A DNA stretch of 64,000 bases from JBBRVP01 sp038246785 (GTDB lineage: Bacteria; Actinomycetota; Actinomycetes; Jiangellales; Jiangellaceae): NCBI GenBank assembly GCA_038246785.1, contig JBBRVP010000005.1:81059-145058 (forward strand), in the 5' to 3' direction. A program made the position numbers and the translations under genes. The notes beneath the pieces were generated by a model. That model saw only the letters and a list, made by a program, of their open reading frames with translations. It made no database searches and was not told the origin of the DNA. Below are positions 15,930 to 24,412 of the stretch, piece after piece; position 1 is the stretch's first letter; each line of letters starts with the position of its first letter.

Positions 15930-18121
15930 GCCTTCTCCAGGTAGCCGGCCCGGTCGGCGTCGAGCAGGTCGGCGACCGCGGCAGCGAGGTCTGGCTCTGC
16001 GCGCAGCTGCGGGTCGGCCTCGACGAGCTCGCTCGCGGCGTCGCGGGCGGCCCGGATGACGGCCTCGTCGCGGACGACGGCCAGGCTGCGCAGGCTGGAG
16101 CGCCGCCCCGACTGCGCGGCGCCGAGCACGTCGCCCTCGCGGCGCTGCTCGAGGTCCAGGCGGGACAGCTCGAAGCCGTCGACCGTGGCGGCGACCGCGT
16201 CGAGGCGCGCCCGTGCCGGGCTGCCGTCGGGCGCCTCGCTGAAGAGCAGGCACAGGCCCGCCGAGCTGCCCCGCCCGACCCGGCCGCGGAGCTGGTGCAG
16301 CTGCGAGATCCCGAAGCGGTCGGCGTCCGTGACGACCATCACCGTCGCCTCGGGGACGTCGACCCCCACCTCGATGACCGTCGTAGCCACCAGGACCTGC
16401 ACACCGCCCGCGGCGAAGCGACGCATCACGTCGTCCTTGTCCTCGCTCGGCATCCGCCCGTACATCGGCTCCACGACCAGACCGGGGAACCGTCCCCGCA
16501 CCTCGGGCAGGACGTCGAGCACCGCGGTCGGGGGCCGTCGGGCGTTGGCGGCGTCGGGGCTGTCGATGGGGCCGCCGTCGGCCGTGTCGACGCCGTCGCC
16601 GTCATCGGTGTCGCCGCCGTAACCGATGCGTGGGCAGACGACGTACGCCCGGTGGCCGGCGGCCGCCTCCTCGGCCACCCTCGCCCACGTCCGCTCCACC
16701 CACGCCGGGCGGGCGGCGGGCACCACGTGTGTCGTGATCGGTGGGCGACCGCCGGGCAGCTCCTCGAGCGTGGAGACGTCGAGGTCGCCGAACACGGTGA
16801 TGGCGACCGTGCGCGGGATCGGCGTGGCGGTCATGACGAGCACGTGCGGCGGTGCGTTCCCCTTGGCCCGCAGGGCGTCGCGCTGCTCCACGCCGAAGCG
16901 GTGTTGTTCGTCGACGACCACGAGGCCGAGGTCGCGGAAGTCGACGTGCTCCTGCAGCAGGGCATGCGTGCCGACGACGACCCCGGCCTCACCGTTGGCC
17001 GCGGCGAGCAGCGCCTCCCGTCGCGGGGCGGCTGGTTGGGACCCGGTGAGCAGCACCACCCGCGTACCCCGCTCGTCCCCGCCGAGCAAGCCGCCTTCGG
17101 CGAGCGGGCCGAGCATGGCGGTGATCGAGCGGAGATGCTGCTGGGCGAGTACCTCGGTCGGCGCCAGCAGCGCGCACTGCCCGCCGGCGTCGACGACGGT
17201 GAGCATCGCCCGCAGCGCGACGACGGTCTTTCCTGAGCCCACCTCGCCCTGCAGCAGACGGTGCATGGGATGTGTGGCGGCGAGGTCGGCGCCGATCTCG
17301 CCGCCGATCCGCCGCTGACCTTCGGTGAGCTCGAACGGCAGCCGCGCGTCGAACGCGTCGAGCAGGCCGCCGGCGACGGCGCGGCGGGGAGTCGCCGGCA
17401 GCGCTCGGGCGGCCTGCCGCCGTTGGGCCAGCACCGTCTGGAGCACGAACGCCTCCTCGTAACGGAAGCGTTCCCGCGCCCGGGCGACGTCGGCCCACGA
17501 CTCGGGCCGGTGGATGAGACGCAGCGCCTCGGTCAGCGGCGCGAGCCGTTCCGAACGCCGCACCTGCAGTGGCAGCGGGTCGGGCCACTCGGGCGGGACG
17601 GTGTCGAGCAGGATGCGTACGGCCGTACCGATCCGCTTGCTCGACATGTCCTTGGTCGCGGGGTAGAGCGGGCGCAGGCCGCCGGCAAAGGCGTCCGCGT
17701 CCTCGTCGTCAGCGTCCTCGACCTCGGGGTTGGTCAGCTGCAGCGCTTGGTTGAACCGCTCGACCTTCCCGGCGAAGAACGCCTCCGTGCCGGGGCGCAG
17801 GCGCTTGACGAGCCAGTGCTGGTTGAAGAACGACATCGCCAGCCGGCCGGTGGCGCTGTCGCCAACCTCGATCTGCAGCAGGTGGCGCCGCTTGCCTCGG
17901 GGGGTCCGCCGCAGCTCACGCTCCCGCGCCCGCAGCACCTTCGCCCGCACCGTCACGTGCTCACCGGGCCGCAGCTCGGTGAGGTCGGTGAGCTCGCCTC
18001 GTTCGACATAGCGCCGTGGGTAGTGCCGCAGCAGGTCGTCGGCGGTCTGCAGGCCGAGGGCGGCGAGCTTCGTGGCGGCAGCGGGCCCGAGCAACCGCCG
18101 CAGCGGCGTACGCGGTTGCAT
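15926..18121 (-). CDS. recG: ATP-dependent DNA helicase RecG
   Basis: Branch-migrating helicase for stalled forks and recombination. The 731 aa include an N-terminal wedge/OB domain (residues 1-170), Walker A GEVGSGKTVVALRAM, a DEQH box (VVVDEQHRFGVEQR), TATPIPRTVAI and the helicase C domain ending in the QLRGRVGRGSSAG motif. A Gly/Asp-rich insertion (GGDTDDGDGVDTADGGPIDSP) lies in the helicase C region. Confidence 0.96.
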   Translation of the reverse strand: MQPRTPLRRLLGPAAATKLAALGLQTADDLLRHYPRRYVERGELTDLTELRPGEHVTVRAKVLRARERELRRTPRGKRRHLLQIEVGDSATGRLAMSFFNQHWLVKRLRPGTEAFFAGKVERFNQALQLTNPEVEDADDEDADAFAGGLRPLYPATKDMSSKRIGTAVRILLDTVPPEWPDPLPLQVRRSERLAPLTEALRLIHRPESWADVARARERFRYEEAFVLQTVLAQRRQAARALPATPRRAVAGGLLDAFDARLPFELTEGQRRIGGEIGADLAATHPMHRLLQGEVGSGKTVVALRAMLTVVDAGGQCALLAPTEVLAQQHLRSITAMLGPLAEGGLLGGDERGTRVVLLTGSQPAAPRREALLAAANGEAGVVVGTHALLQEHVDFRDLGLVVVDEQHRFGVEQRDALRAKGNAPPHVLVMTATPIPRTVAITVFGDLDVSTLEELPGGRPPITTHVVPAARPAWVERTWARVAEEAAAGHRAYVVCPRIGYGGDTDDGDGVDTADGGPIDSPDAANARRPPTAVLDVLPEVRGRFPGLVVEPMYGRMPSEDKDDVMRRFAAGGVQVLVATTVIEVGVDVPEATVMVVTDADRFGISQLHQLRGRVGRGSSAGLCLLFSEAPDGSPARARLDAVAATVDGFELSRLDLEQRREGDVLGAAQSGRRSSLRSLAVVRDEAVIRAARDAASELVEADPQLRAEPDLAAAVADLLDADRAGYLEKA

Positions 18122-18148
18122 CAGGTGCCCCTCGGGGTCACGTCGCGA

Positions 18149-19750
18149 TCACTCCACCCCGACGAGCAGGGGGTAGTGCTCCTGGCCCCCCTCGTGCACG
18201 GTGGCGTCGAGGTCGGGGCGGGTGGCGTGCAGGTGGGCCACTACCGCGGCACCGGCAGCCGCGCCGGTGCCCGCGCCGGTGACGAGCGTGACCAGCTCGC
18301 CACCGGCGGAGAGCATCCGGTCGACGACCTGACAGGCCACCTGCGCCAGATCGGCTCCGACGAGCACCACGTCGCCCTCCACGACACCGAGCACGTCGCC
18401 GGCCCGGCAACGACCCGCGCTGGTGACGGCGTCGCGGGCCGCGATCGTCACCGCGCCGTGCCGGGTGTGGCCGGCCGCCGCCGTCATCGCGACCACGTCC
18501 TCGTCGAACGAGCGGCCGGCGTCGTGGACGGCGAGCGCGGCGATGCCCTGCACCTGGGCCGTGGTGGGGATCACCGCCACCCGCAGGCCCTCGGCCCGGG
18601 CCCGGGCAGCGGCCGCCTCGGCCACCGCGATCGTGTCCCGGTCGTTGGGCAGCAGGACCGCCTCGCCCGTGTGGCCGGCGAGCATCGCCTGGAACAACTC
18701 GGCGGTCGAGCAGCGCCGGCCCGGACCACCGGCGACTACCGCTGCTCCCGCGACGACGAACAGCCCCGACAGACCTTCGCCGCCCGCGACAGCGACCACG
18801 GTGCGGCCCCGTCCGGCCTCGCCGTCCGGGCGCCGGGCGCGCTGGTCGGCGAAGTGGGTGACGCGAAGTCGGTACGGCCGTCCGGTCTCGATGCCGGCCT
18901 CGATGGCGGCACCCACGTCGTCGGTGTGGACGTGGACGTTCCACAGGGGTGCTCCGCCGACGACCAGCAGTGAGTCACCCATCCCGTCGAGCCGGCGGCG
19001 CAGAGCCTCGACGGCGCCGGCGTCGGCTTCGAGGAGGTACATCACCTCGTACGCCGGTCCGTCGCCGCCGAGGTCGGAGCCCGGGCGCGCCGGGCGGGCG
19101 ACCCGGACCGGAGCACGCTCAACGGGCCGCCAGCCGGTGAGCGCGGTGTCGAAGGCGTCGAGCAGGACCACCAGGCCCCGCCCACCGGCGTCCACGACCC
19201 CGGCCAGCCGCAGCGCCTCCAGCTGATCAGGCGTGCGGGCCAGCGCCTCGCGGGCGCCGCGGGCGCCGGCCCGGGCGACTCGGAACAGCGGCGTCTGCGG
19301 CCCGGCCACGGCCTGCGCGGCCCGGGCGGCGGCCCGCTGCACGGTCAGCATCGTCCCCTCGACCGGCCTGGCCACCGCCTGGTAGCCGAGGTCGGCCGCC
19401 CGGGACAGCGCCGCCGCGAAGTCCACGCCGGTGTGCGGGCCGGCACCGGCGGCAGCCAGCGCCTGGGCGGCACCGAGCAGGAACTGGCTGAGGATCACGC
19501 CGGAGTTGCCGCGCGCCCCCAGCAGGGCTCCGCGGGCCGCCGCGTGCACGACCTCCCCGACGTCGTCGCTCTGGACCGCATCGGCGGCCGCGACCGCTGC
19601 CTCCATGGTCAGGAACAGGTTGGTGCCCGTGTCGCCGTCGGGCACCGGGAACACGTTGAGCGCGTCGATCTCCTCGCGCGCCTCGCCGAGGGCATGCTCG
19701 GCGGCGGAGAACCAGCGCCGCACGATCGCCGCGTCGAGCGCCTGCTGCAC
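18149..19750 (-). CDS. DAK2/DegV-type (YloV/FakA-like) kinase-family protein
   Basis: 533-aa protein with an N-terminal DhaL-like domain: FPVPDGDTGTNLFLTM binds Mg-ATP through Asp residues, and GARGNSGVILSQF follows. The C-terminal part is related to FakA/YloV (HVHTDDVGAAIEAG). In Firmicutes FakA phosphorylates fatty acids with a FakB partner. No FakB is next door here. The GTG at 19750 is supported by AAGGAGA about 5 nt upstream. The gene diverges from rpmB. Confidence 0.85.
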   Translation of the reverse strand: MQQALDAAIVRRWFSAAEHALGEAREEIDALNVFPVPDGDTGTNLFLTMEAAVAAADAVQSDDVGEVVHAAARGALLGARGNSGVILSQFLLGAAQALAAAGAGPHTGVDFAAALSRAADLGYQAVARPVEGTMLTVQRAAARAAQAVAGPQTPLFRVARAGARGAREALARTPDQLEALRLAGVVDAGGRGLVVLLDAFDTALTGWRPVERAPVRVARPARPGSDLGGDGPAYEVMYLLEADAGAVEALRRRLDGMGDSLLVVGGAPLWNVHVHTDDVGAAIEAGIETGRPYRLRVTHFADQRARRPDGEAGRGRTVVAVAGGEGLSGLFVVAGAAVVAGGPGRRCSTAELFQAMLAGHTGEAVLLPNDRDTIAVAEAAAARARAEGLRVAVIPTTAQVQGIAALAVHDAGRSFDEDVVAMTAAAGHTRHGAVTIAARDAVTSAGRCRAGDVLGVVEGDVVLVGADLAQVACQVVDRMLSAGGELVTLVTGAGTGAAAGAAVVAHLHATRPDLDATVHEGGQEHYPLLVGVE

Positions 19751-19969
19751 CGGTCTCCTTCCGCGTCGTACCCGCACGATGCCTGGTCGCGCGAACAGTA
19801 GCCGTTGAGAGCGGCCGGGCAGCCGCGCCGGCGGGCCGGAGTTTGGCGTCTCGGGGAGCGGGTTCGCTACCCTGTGGCGGTTGCCCGGACCTCGGCACCG
19901 CCGAGCCGGGATCCGCCATGGCCCGGCGTTGCGGGCATGGCGCGCCCCTCGACCCCTGGAGAAGTCCCC

Positions 19970-20155
19970 GTGGCTGCCACCTGCGACGTCTGCGGCAAGG
20001 GCCCGGGCTTCGGCAACTCGATCTCGCACTCGCACCGCCGCACCCGCCGCCGCTGGAACCCCAACATCCAGAGCCTGCGGGTCGTCGTCGGGCGCACGCC
20101 GAAGCGGCTCAACGTCTGCACCTCCTGCCTCAAGGCGGGGAAGGTCACCCGCTGA
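19970..20155 (+). CDS. rpmB: 50S ribosomal protein L28
   Basis: 61-aa L28 with GTG start and GGAG 9 nt upstream. It contains CDVCGKGPGFGNSISHSHRR and CTSC, i.e. the zinc-binding (four Cys) form. A 219-nt gap separates it from the divergent DAK gene and must hold both promoters. TACCCT at 19868-19873 is a possible -10 hexamer. Confidence 0.95.
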   Translation: MAATCDVCGKGPGFGNSISHSHRRTRRRWNPNIQSLRVVVGRTPKRLNVCTSCLKAGKVTR

Positions 20156-20176
20156 GCCGTTCCGCCCCCTCGGGTT

Positions 20177-20253
20177 TGTCAGGGCGACACGCTGTCGGAG
20201 CGCCGGCAGAGCCTGACAAGTCCCGGGATGAGGGGCACCGGCGGAGCCTGACA
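20177..20253. repeat. 42-bp palindrome copy plus a half copy between convergent rpmB and thiL
   Basis: 20177-20218 starts TGTCAGG and ends CCTGACA. The half copy ends at 20253 with GGAGCCTGACA. It belongs to the same family as 2703-2806 and 49470-49511. Placed between two convergent gene ends, it probably terminates both transcripts. Confidence 0.7.
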
Positions 20254-20283
20254 AGTCGCCGGTGAGGCCGCGTTGGAACCCGG

Positions 20284-21246
20284 TCAGCGGAAGTGCTCGT
20301 GGCCCCCGGCGCCGCCGAAGGGCTCCCCGTCGACCGTGACCCCCTCGCCGGTGCCCACCCGGCCCACCGGGCGCCAGTGCTCGGGCAGCGCGACACCCGG
20401 CGGGAACGCCGCGGCCAGGGCGTGGTCGTCGCCGCCGGTCAGCACCCAGCGCAGCGGATCGGCTCCGACAGCCGCCGAGACGTCGCGCAGCGGCTGGGCC
20501 ACCTCGAACGCTGTCGCCTTGAGGTCGATCGCCACGCCACTGGCGACCGCCACGTGGCCGAGGTCCTGCACGAGGCCGTCGCTGACGTCGACCATCGCCG
20601 TCGCACCCAGCGCGGCGGCCTCCGGGCCGGCGGCGTACGGCACCTGGGGACACCGGTGGGCGTCCACCAGCACGCGCGGCGAGCGGAAGCCGCGGCCCAG
20701 CACGGCGAATCCCGCCTCGGCCCACCCCAGCCGGCCGCAGACGGCCACGACGTCGCCGGGCCGGGCTCCCGCGCGGGTCACCGGTGCGCGGCCCTGCAGG
20801 TCGCCGAGCGCGGTCACTGCGACGAGGATCGAGTCGCCGCGTGCGGTGTCCCCGCCGGCGACCGAGGCGCCGACCTCGGCGGCCTCCTCGCGCAGGCCGT
20901 CGGCGAGCTCGAGGACCCACTGCACCGGGAGTTCTGGGGGCGCGACCAGCGCCACCAGGAGCGCGCTCGCCCGGCCCCCCATGGCGGCCACATCCGCAAG
21001 GTTGCGGGCTGCGGCCTTGCGGCCCACGTCGTGAGCGGAGGACCACGAGCGCCGGAAGTGGCGATCCTCGACGAGGACGTCGGTCGTCGCGACCACCCTG
21101 CCGTCGGGGGTTGCGACGACTGCGGCGTCGTCGCCGGGCCCGAGCAGCACCTGCGGGCCCTGCGCGAGCCGCGCGGAGACCGCGGCGACCAGACCGAATT
21201 CGCCGAGGGCGCCGACGCTGCCTGGCGTACCGGCGGTCCCGGTCAT
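20284..21246 (-). CDS. thiL: Thiamine-monophosphate kinase
   Basis: Makes thiamine pyrophosphate from thiamine phosphate. It has GPGDDAAVV, TTDVLVEDRHFRR, ARNLADVAAMGGRA and VDVSDGLVQDLGH, the AIRS/PurM-fold kinase motifs. The 320 aa from the ATG at 21246 have GGGAGGAC 6 nt upstream. The longer open frame upstream would overlap the divergent Lrp gene's promoter. Confidence 0.95.
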   Translation of the reverse strand: MTGTAGTPGSVGALGEFGLVAAVSARLAQGPQVLLGPGDDAAVVATPDGRVVATTDVLVEDRHFRRSWSSAHDVGRKAAARNLADVAAMGGRASALLVALVAPPELPVQWVLELADGLREEAAEVGASVAGGDTARGDSILVAVTALGDLQGRAPVTRAGARPGDVVAVCGRLGWAEAGFAVLGRGFRSPRVLVDAHRCPQVPYAAGPEAAALGATAMVDVSDGLVQDLGHVAVASGVAIDLKATAFEVAQPLRDVSAAVGADPLRWVLTGGDDHALAAAFPPGVALPEHWRPVGRVGTGEGVTVDGEPFGGAGGHEHFR

Positions 21247-21335
21247 GACCGTCCTCCCAACCCCGCCCCGATGAGCGGTAGCGTTCGTCTCGACGTGAGG
21301 CGATCTTCCCGCAGCCGACACCCCGGAGGACGACA

Positions 21336-21572
21336 GTGGTGGTCCAGGCCTACATCCTGATCCAGACCGAGGTCGGCCGGGCGGCCGACGTGGCAGAGCA
21401 CATCGCCGAGATCCCCGGTGTCACGCTGGCCGAGGACGTGACCGGGCCCTACGACGTCATCGTCCGCGCCGAGGCTGGCAACGTCGACGAGCTCGGAAAG
21501 CTCGTGGTGGCGCGGGTGCAGGGCGTACCCGGGATCACCCGTACGCTCACCTGCCCCGTCGTCCACCTCTGA
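21336..21572 (+). CDS. Stand-alone Lrp/AsnC ligand-binding (RAM) domain protein
   Basis: 78-aa protein consisting only of the RAM fold: VVQAYILIQTEVGRAADVAEHIAEIPGV, then VTGPYDVIVRAEAGNVDELG and VQGVPGITRTLTC. No helix-turn-helix domain is present, so it cannot bind DNA alone. It may sense amino acids or form mixed oligomers with full-length Lrp proteins. GTG start, GGAGGA 7 nt upstream. The mycobacterial genome has a similar small protein near thiL/ddl. Confidence 0.85.
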   Translation: MVVQAYILIQTEVGRAADVAEHIAEIPGVTLAEDVTGPYDVIVRAEAGNVDELGKLVVARVQGVPGITRTLTCPVVHL

Positions 21573-22063
21573 GGGCGCTGGTCACCAACACGCCGGGGCT
21601 GCTGTCCCGCACCGCCGCCACAGCGGTCCTGTCCGCCGGCGCACTGGCCGCGCTCGGCGGCTGCGGCGCGGGGCCGGTGGAGATCACGCCCTGGACTCCG
21701 CAGGACGGCACCAGGACGGCCTGCGAGGCCCTCGATCAGGTGCTGACCGGGACCCTGCAGGGCACCGTCCGGCGCGAGGTGTCCGGGGTCCCCGCCGGTG
21801 GTGTCGCGCGGGCCTGGGGTGACCCGGCGGTCGTTCTGCGCTGCGGGGTGCCGCAGCCGGCGGAGTACCGCCCCGACTCCCAGCTCGCCGTCGTCGACGG
21901 CGTCGACTGGCTGCCGGTGCAGGGCGACGGCGGCTACTTCTTCGTCACGGTGGGGAGGGTCGCGTACGTCGAGGTGGCGGTGCCGTCGACGTACGCACCC
22001 GAGGCCGGGGTGCTCACCGCGCTGGGCGGCCCCATCAGGCGAACCATTCCCCCGGCCGGCTGA
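21569..22063 (+). CDS. DUF3515 lipoprotein, apparent CTG start
   Basis: The family domain (WTPQDGTRTACEALDQVL ... LRCGVPQPAEYRPDSQL ... VDGVDWLP) runs from 21677. The same frame upstream encodes a clear lipoprotein signal peptide ending LAALGGC (lipobox Cys at 21653-21655), yet no ATG, GTG or TTG lies between that and the preceding gene. The only candidate is CTG at 21569, overlapping the Lrp stop as CTGA, giving about 164 aa with MRALVTNTPGLLSRT. Starting at the GTG at 21677 would lose the whole signal peptide. The position matches Rv2980 next to ddl. Function unknown. Confidence 0.7.
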   Translation: MRALVTNTPGLLSRTAATAVLSAGALAALGGCGAGPVEITPWTPQDGTRTACEALDQVLTGTLQGTVRREVSGVPAGGVARAWGDPAVVLRCGVPQPAEYRPDSQLAVVDGVDWLPVQGDGGYFFVTVGRVAYVEVAVPSTYAPEAGVLTALGGPIRRTIPPAG

Positions 22064-22092
22064 CGCCCCAGGTCGACCACGCGGCGAGGACC

Positions 22093-23220
22093 TCAGCGCA
22101 GGCCCGTCGGGCGGCGCAGGGCCAGCTGGACGAGCCGGTCGACCAGCTCGGGGTAGTCGAGGCCGGAGGCGGCCCACATCCGGGGGTACATCGAGTACGG
22201 GGTGAAGCCCGGCATCGTGTTGATCTCGTTGACGAGGACCTCGCCGCCCTCGGTGAGGAAGAAGTCGACCCGAGCCAGCCCCTCGCACCCGAGGGCGTCG
22301 AAGCTGGCGGCCGCCAGCGCACGCACCCGCTGCACGGTCTCCTCAGGCAGGTCGACCGGGCAGCTGAGCCGGACGTTGGCCTCGTCGAGGTACTTCGCCT
22401 CGAAGTCGTAGAACTCGTGCCCGGACAGCACCTCGATCTCGCCCGGCTGGCTGGTGTCGGGTGCGGCACCGTCGAGCGACCCCAGCACGGCGCACTCGAC
22501 CTCGCGCCCGCGCACGGCAGCCTCCACGACGACTTTCGGGTCGTGGACGCGCGCCGCCTCCACGGCAGCAGCGAGACCGGCCGGCCCGTCGACCTTGGTG
22601 ATGCCGATGCTCGAGCCGGCCCGGGCCGGCTTGACGAACACCGGCCAGCCCAGGGAAGCGACCCGCGAGCAGACAGCAGACCGCTCGTGCTCCCACTGGT
22701 GCGGGAGGACGACCCGGTAGTCCCCGATCGGCAGCCCGGCCGCGCTCAGCACCAGCTTCATGAAGTGCTTGTCCATGCCCACGGCCGAGGCGAGCACGCC
22801 GGAGCCGACGTAGCGGACGTCGGCGAGCTCGAGCATTCCCTGCAGCGTCCCGTCCTCGCCGAACGGCCCGTGCAACAGCGGAAAGACGACGTCGACCTCC
22901 CCGAGCGCGCGCGGCAGCTCCCCCGGCGCGAGCACCGTCAGCTCGCGGGAGCCGGTGCTCGTCGGCAGGAGTACGCCGGTGCCGCTGGCGTCCACCTCCG
23001 GCAGGCGCCCGTCCGCCACCTCGAGCCGGGCAGGGTCGTCGGCGACAAGGACCCATCGGCCGTCGGGCGCGATCCCGATCGGGACGACGTCGTAGCGGTC
23101 GCGGTCGAGCGCCCGCAGCACCCCCGCCGCGGTCACGCAGCTGACCCCGTGCTCGCTCGAGCGGCCGCCGAAGACGACGGCGACGCGCGGGCGGCGGCGG
23201 CAGCTCAGGGTGTCCTCCAT
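22093..23220 (-). CDS. ddl: D-alanine-D-alanine ligase
   Basis: ATP-grasp enzyme making the D-Ala-D-Ala dipeptide of peptidoglycan. 375 aa. VAVVFGGRSSEHGVSCVTA, LLHGPFGEDGTLQGMLE, VKPARAGSSIGITKV, HEFYDFEAKYLD and VNEINTMPGFTPYSMYP mark the substrate, ATP and Mg sites. The serine and Tyr-Lys residues of the D-Ala-D-Ala type (YDFEAKY) indicate no vancomycin-resistance switch to D-lactate. Confidence 0.96.
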   Translation of the reverse strand: MEDTLSCRRRPRVAVVFGGRSSEHGVSCVTAAGVLRALDRDRYDVVPIGIAPDGRWVLVADDPARLEVADGRLPEVDASGTGVLLPTSTGSRELTVLAPGELPRALGEVDVVFPLLHGPFGEDGTLQGMLELADVRYVGSGVLASAVGMDKHFMKLVLSAAGLPIGDYRVVLPHQWEHERSAVCSRVASLGWPVFVKPARAGSSIGITKVDGPAGLAAAVEAARVHDPKVVVEAAVRGREVECAVLGSLDGAAPDTSQPGEIEVLSGHEFYDFEAKYLDEANVRLSCPVDLPEETVQRVRALAAASFDALGCEGLARVDFFLTEGGEVLVNEINTMPGFTPYSMYPRMWAASGLDYPELVDRLVQLALRRPTGLR

Positions 23221-23258
23221 CGCGACGAGACCCTATCCGTGGCAGCTGGACTGCAGCA

Positions 23259-24404
23259 GTGTTGGATGCAGCGGTGAGCGATGCCCCCAGCGCGCCGCGC
23301 CGAGCACTGGCGCCGGCGACGCTCGCAGTGGTCGCCGGCCGCCCGGACCGCGTGCCCGACGGTCCGCTCTCGACGCCGGTCGTGCCGGCATCGACCTACC
23401 ACGCGGGCGGTCCGCGCGGATACGGCCGCTTCGGCAACCCGACGTGGGATGCCTTCGAGGCGGCGCTGGGCACGCTGGAGGGCGGCCGAGCCCTGGCGTT
23501 CGCCTCCGGCATGGCCGCCATCTCCGCGGTGCTGGACACGCTGCCGGTCGGCGCCGTCGTCGTGACGCCGCAGCACGCCTACAACGAGACCGTCCGCACG
23601 CTGCGAGAGCGGGCCGCCGAGGGACGGCTGGAGCTGCGGCAGGTCGACCCCACCGACGCCGATGCCGTCGCCGCTGCCCTGCCGGGGGCGGCGACGCTGT
23701 GGCTGGAGTCGCCGACGAACCCGATGATCGAGATCCCCGACCTGGCCGCCTGCGCCGCGGCCGCACACGAGTGCGGCGTCCGCGTGGTCGTCGACAACAC
23801 CTTCGCCACGCCACTTCTGCAACGCCCGCTCGACCTGGGTGCCGACGTGGTGGTGCACAGCGCCACGAAGTACCTGGCCGGGCACTCCGATCTGCTGCTC
23901 GGCGCGACGGTGGTCGCGGCGGCGGACGACGCGGGGTACGCGGCGCTGCAGCGCCGTCGTGTCTCGGGCGGGGCCGTGCCCAGCCCCTTCGACGCATGGC
24001 TGGCCCTGCGCGGGCTGCGGACGCTGCCCCTGCGGCTCGAGCGTGGGCAGGCATCGGCCGCCGAGCTGTCCGTCCGGCTGACCGCGCATCCGGCGGTGAC
24101 GCGCGTTCGCTACCCCGGGCTGCCCGACCACCCCCAGGCCGAGCTCGTCGGCCGGCAGCTGCGCGGCCCCGGCGCGATGCTCGCCGTGGAGCTCACCGAC
24201 GGTGCGGGTGCTGCCGACGCCCTCGCCGAGCGCTGCCGGCTCTGGGTGCACGCAACCAGTCTCGGAGGCGTCGAATCGATGCTCGAACGCCGCCGCCGCT
24301 GGCCGGCGGAGCCGGACAGCGTGCCCGCCGCGCTGGTCCGGCTGTCCGTCGGCGTCGAGGACGTCGAGGACCTCTGGGCCGACCTGGAGCAGGCCCTCGG
24401 CTGA
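23259..24404 (+). CDS. Cys/Met metabolism PLP-dependent enzyme (cystathionine gamma-lyase/synthase type)
   Basis: 381-aa aminotransferase-fold enzyme. RGYGRFGNPTWDAFEAAL, FASGMAAISAVL, ESPTNPMIEIPDL, VDNTFATPLLQRPLDLGAD and VVHSATKYLAGHSDLLLGA (PLP Lys) are all conserved. LSVGVEDVEDLWADLEQAL closes the family. Which of gamma-lyase, gamma-synthase or O-acetylhomoserine sulfhydrylase it is cannot be told. Start is GTG 23259 or GTG 23274. It diverges from ddl with only 38 nt between, so a leaderless or very short 5' leader is likely. Confidence 0.9.
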   Translation: MLDAAVSDAPSAPRRALAPATLAVVAGRPDRVPDGPLSTPVVPASTYHAGGPRGYGRFGNPTWDAFEAALGTLEGGRALAFASGMAAISAVLDTLPVGAVVVTPQHAYNETVRTLRERAAEGRLELRQVDPTDADAVAAALPGAATLWLESPTNPMIEIPDLAACAAAAHECGVRVVVDNTFATPLLQRPLDLGADVVVHSATKYLAGHSDLLLGATVVAAADDAGYAALQRRRVSGGAVPSPFDAWLALRGLRTLPLRLERGQASAAELSVRLTAHPAVTRVRYPGLPDHPQAELVGRQLRGPGAMLAVELTDGAGAADALAERCRLWVHATSLGGVESMLERRRRWPAEPDSVPAALVRLSVGVEDVEDLWADLEQALG

Positions 24405-24412
24405 CAGCACGC

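Noticed and set aside
18149..21046. A 965-codon minus-strand frame joining the DAK gene with upstream sequence
   Set aside because: Everything before the GTG at 19750 is antisense to rpmB and in a wrong frame of thiL; the family starts at 19750.
23221..23258. SAM or other riboswitch before the Cys/Met enzyme
   Set aside because: Only 38 nt separate the divergent starts, too short for a riboswitch.
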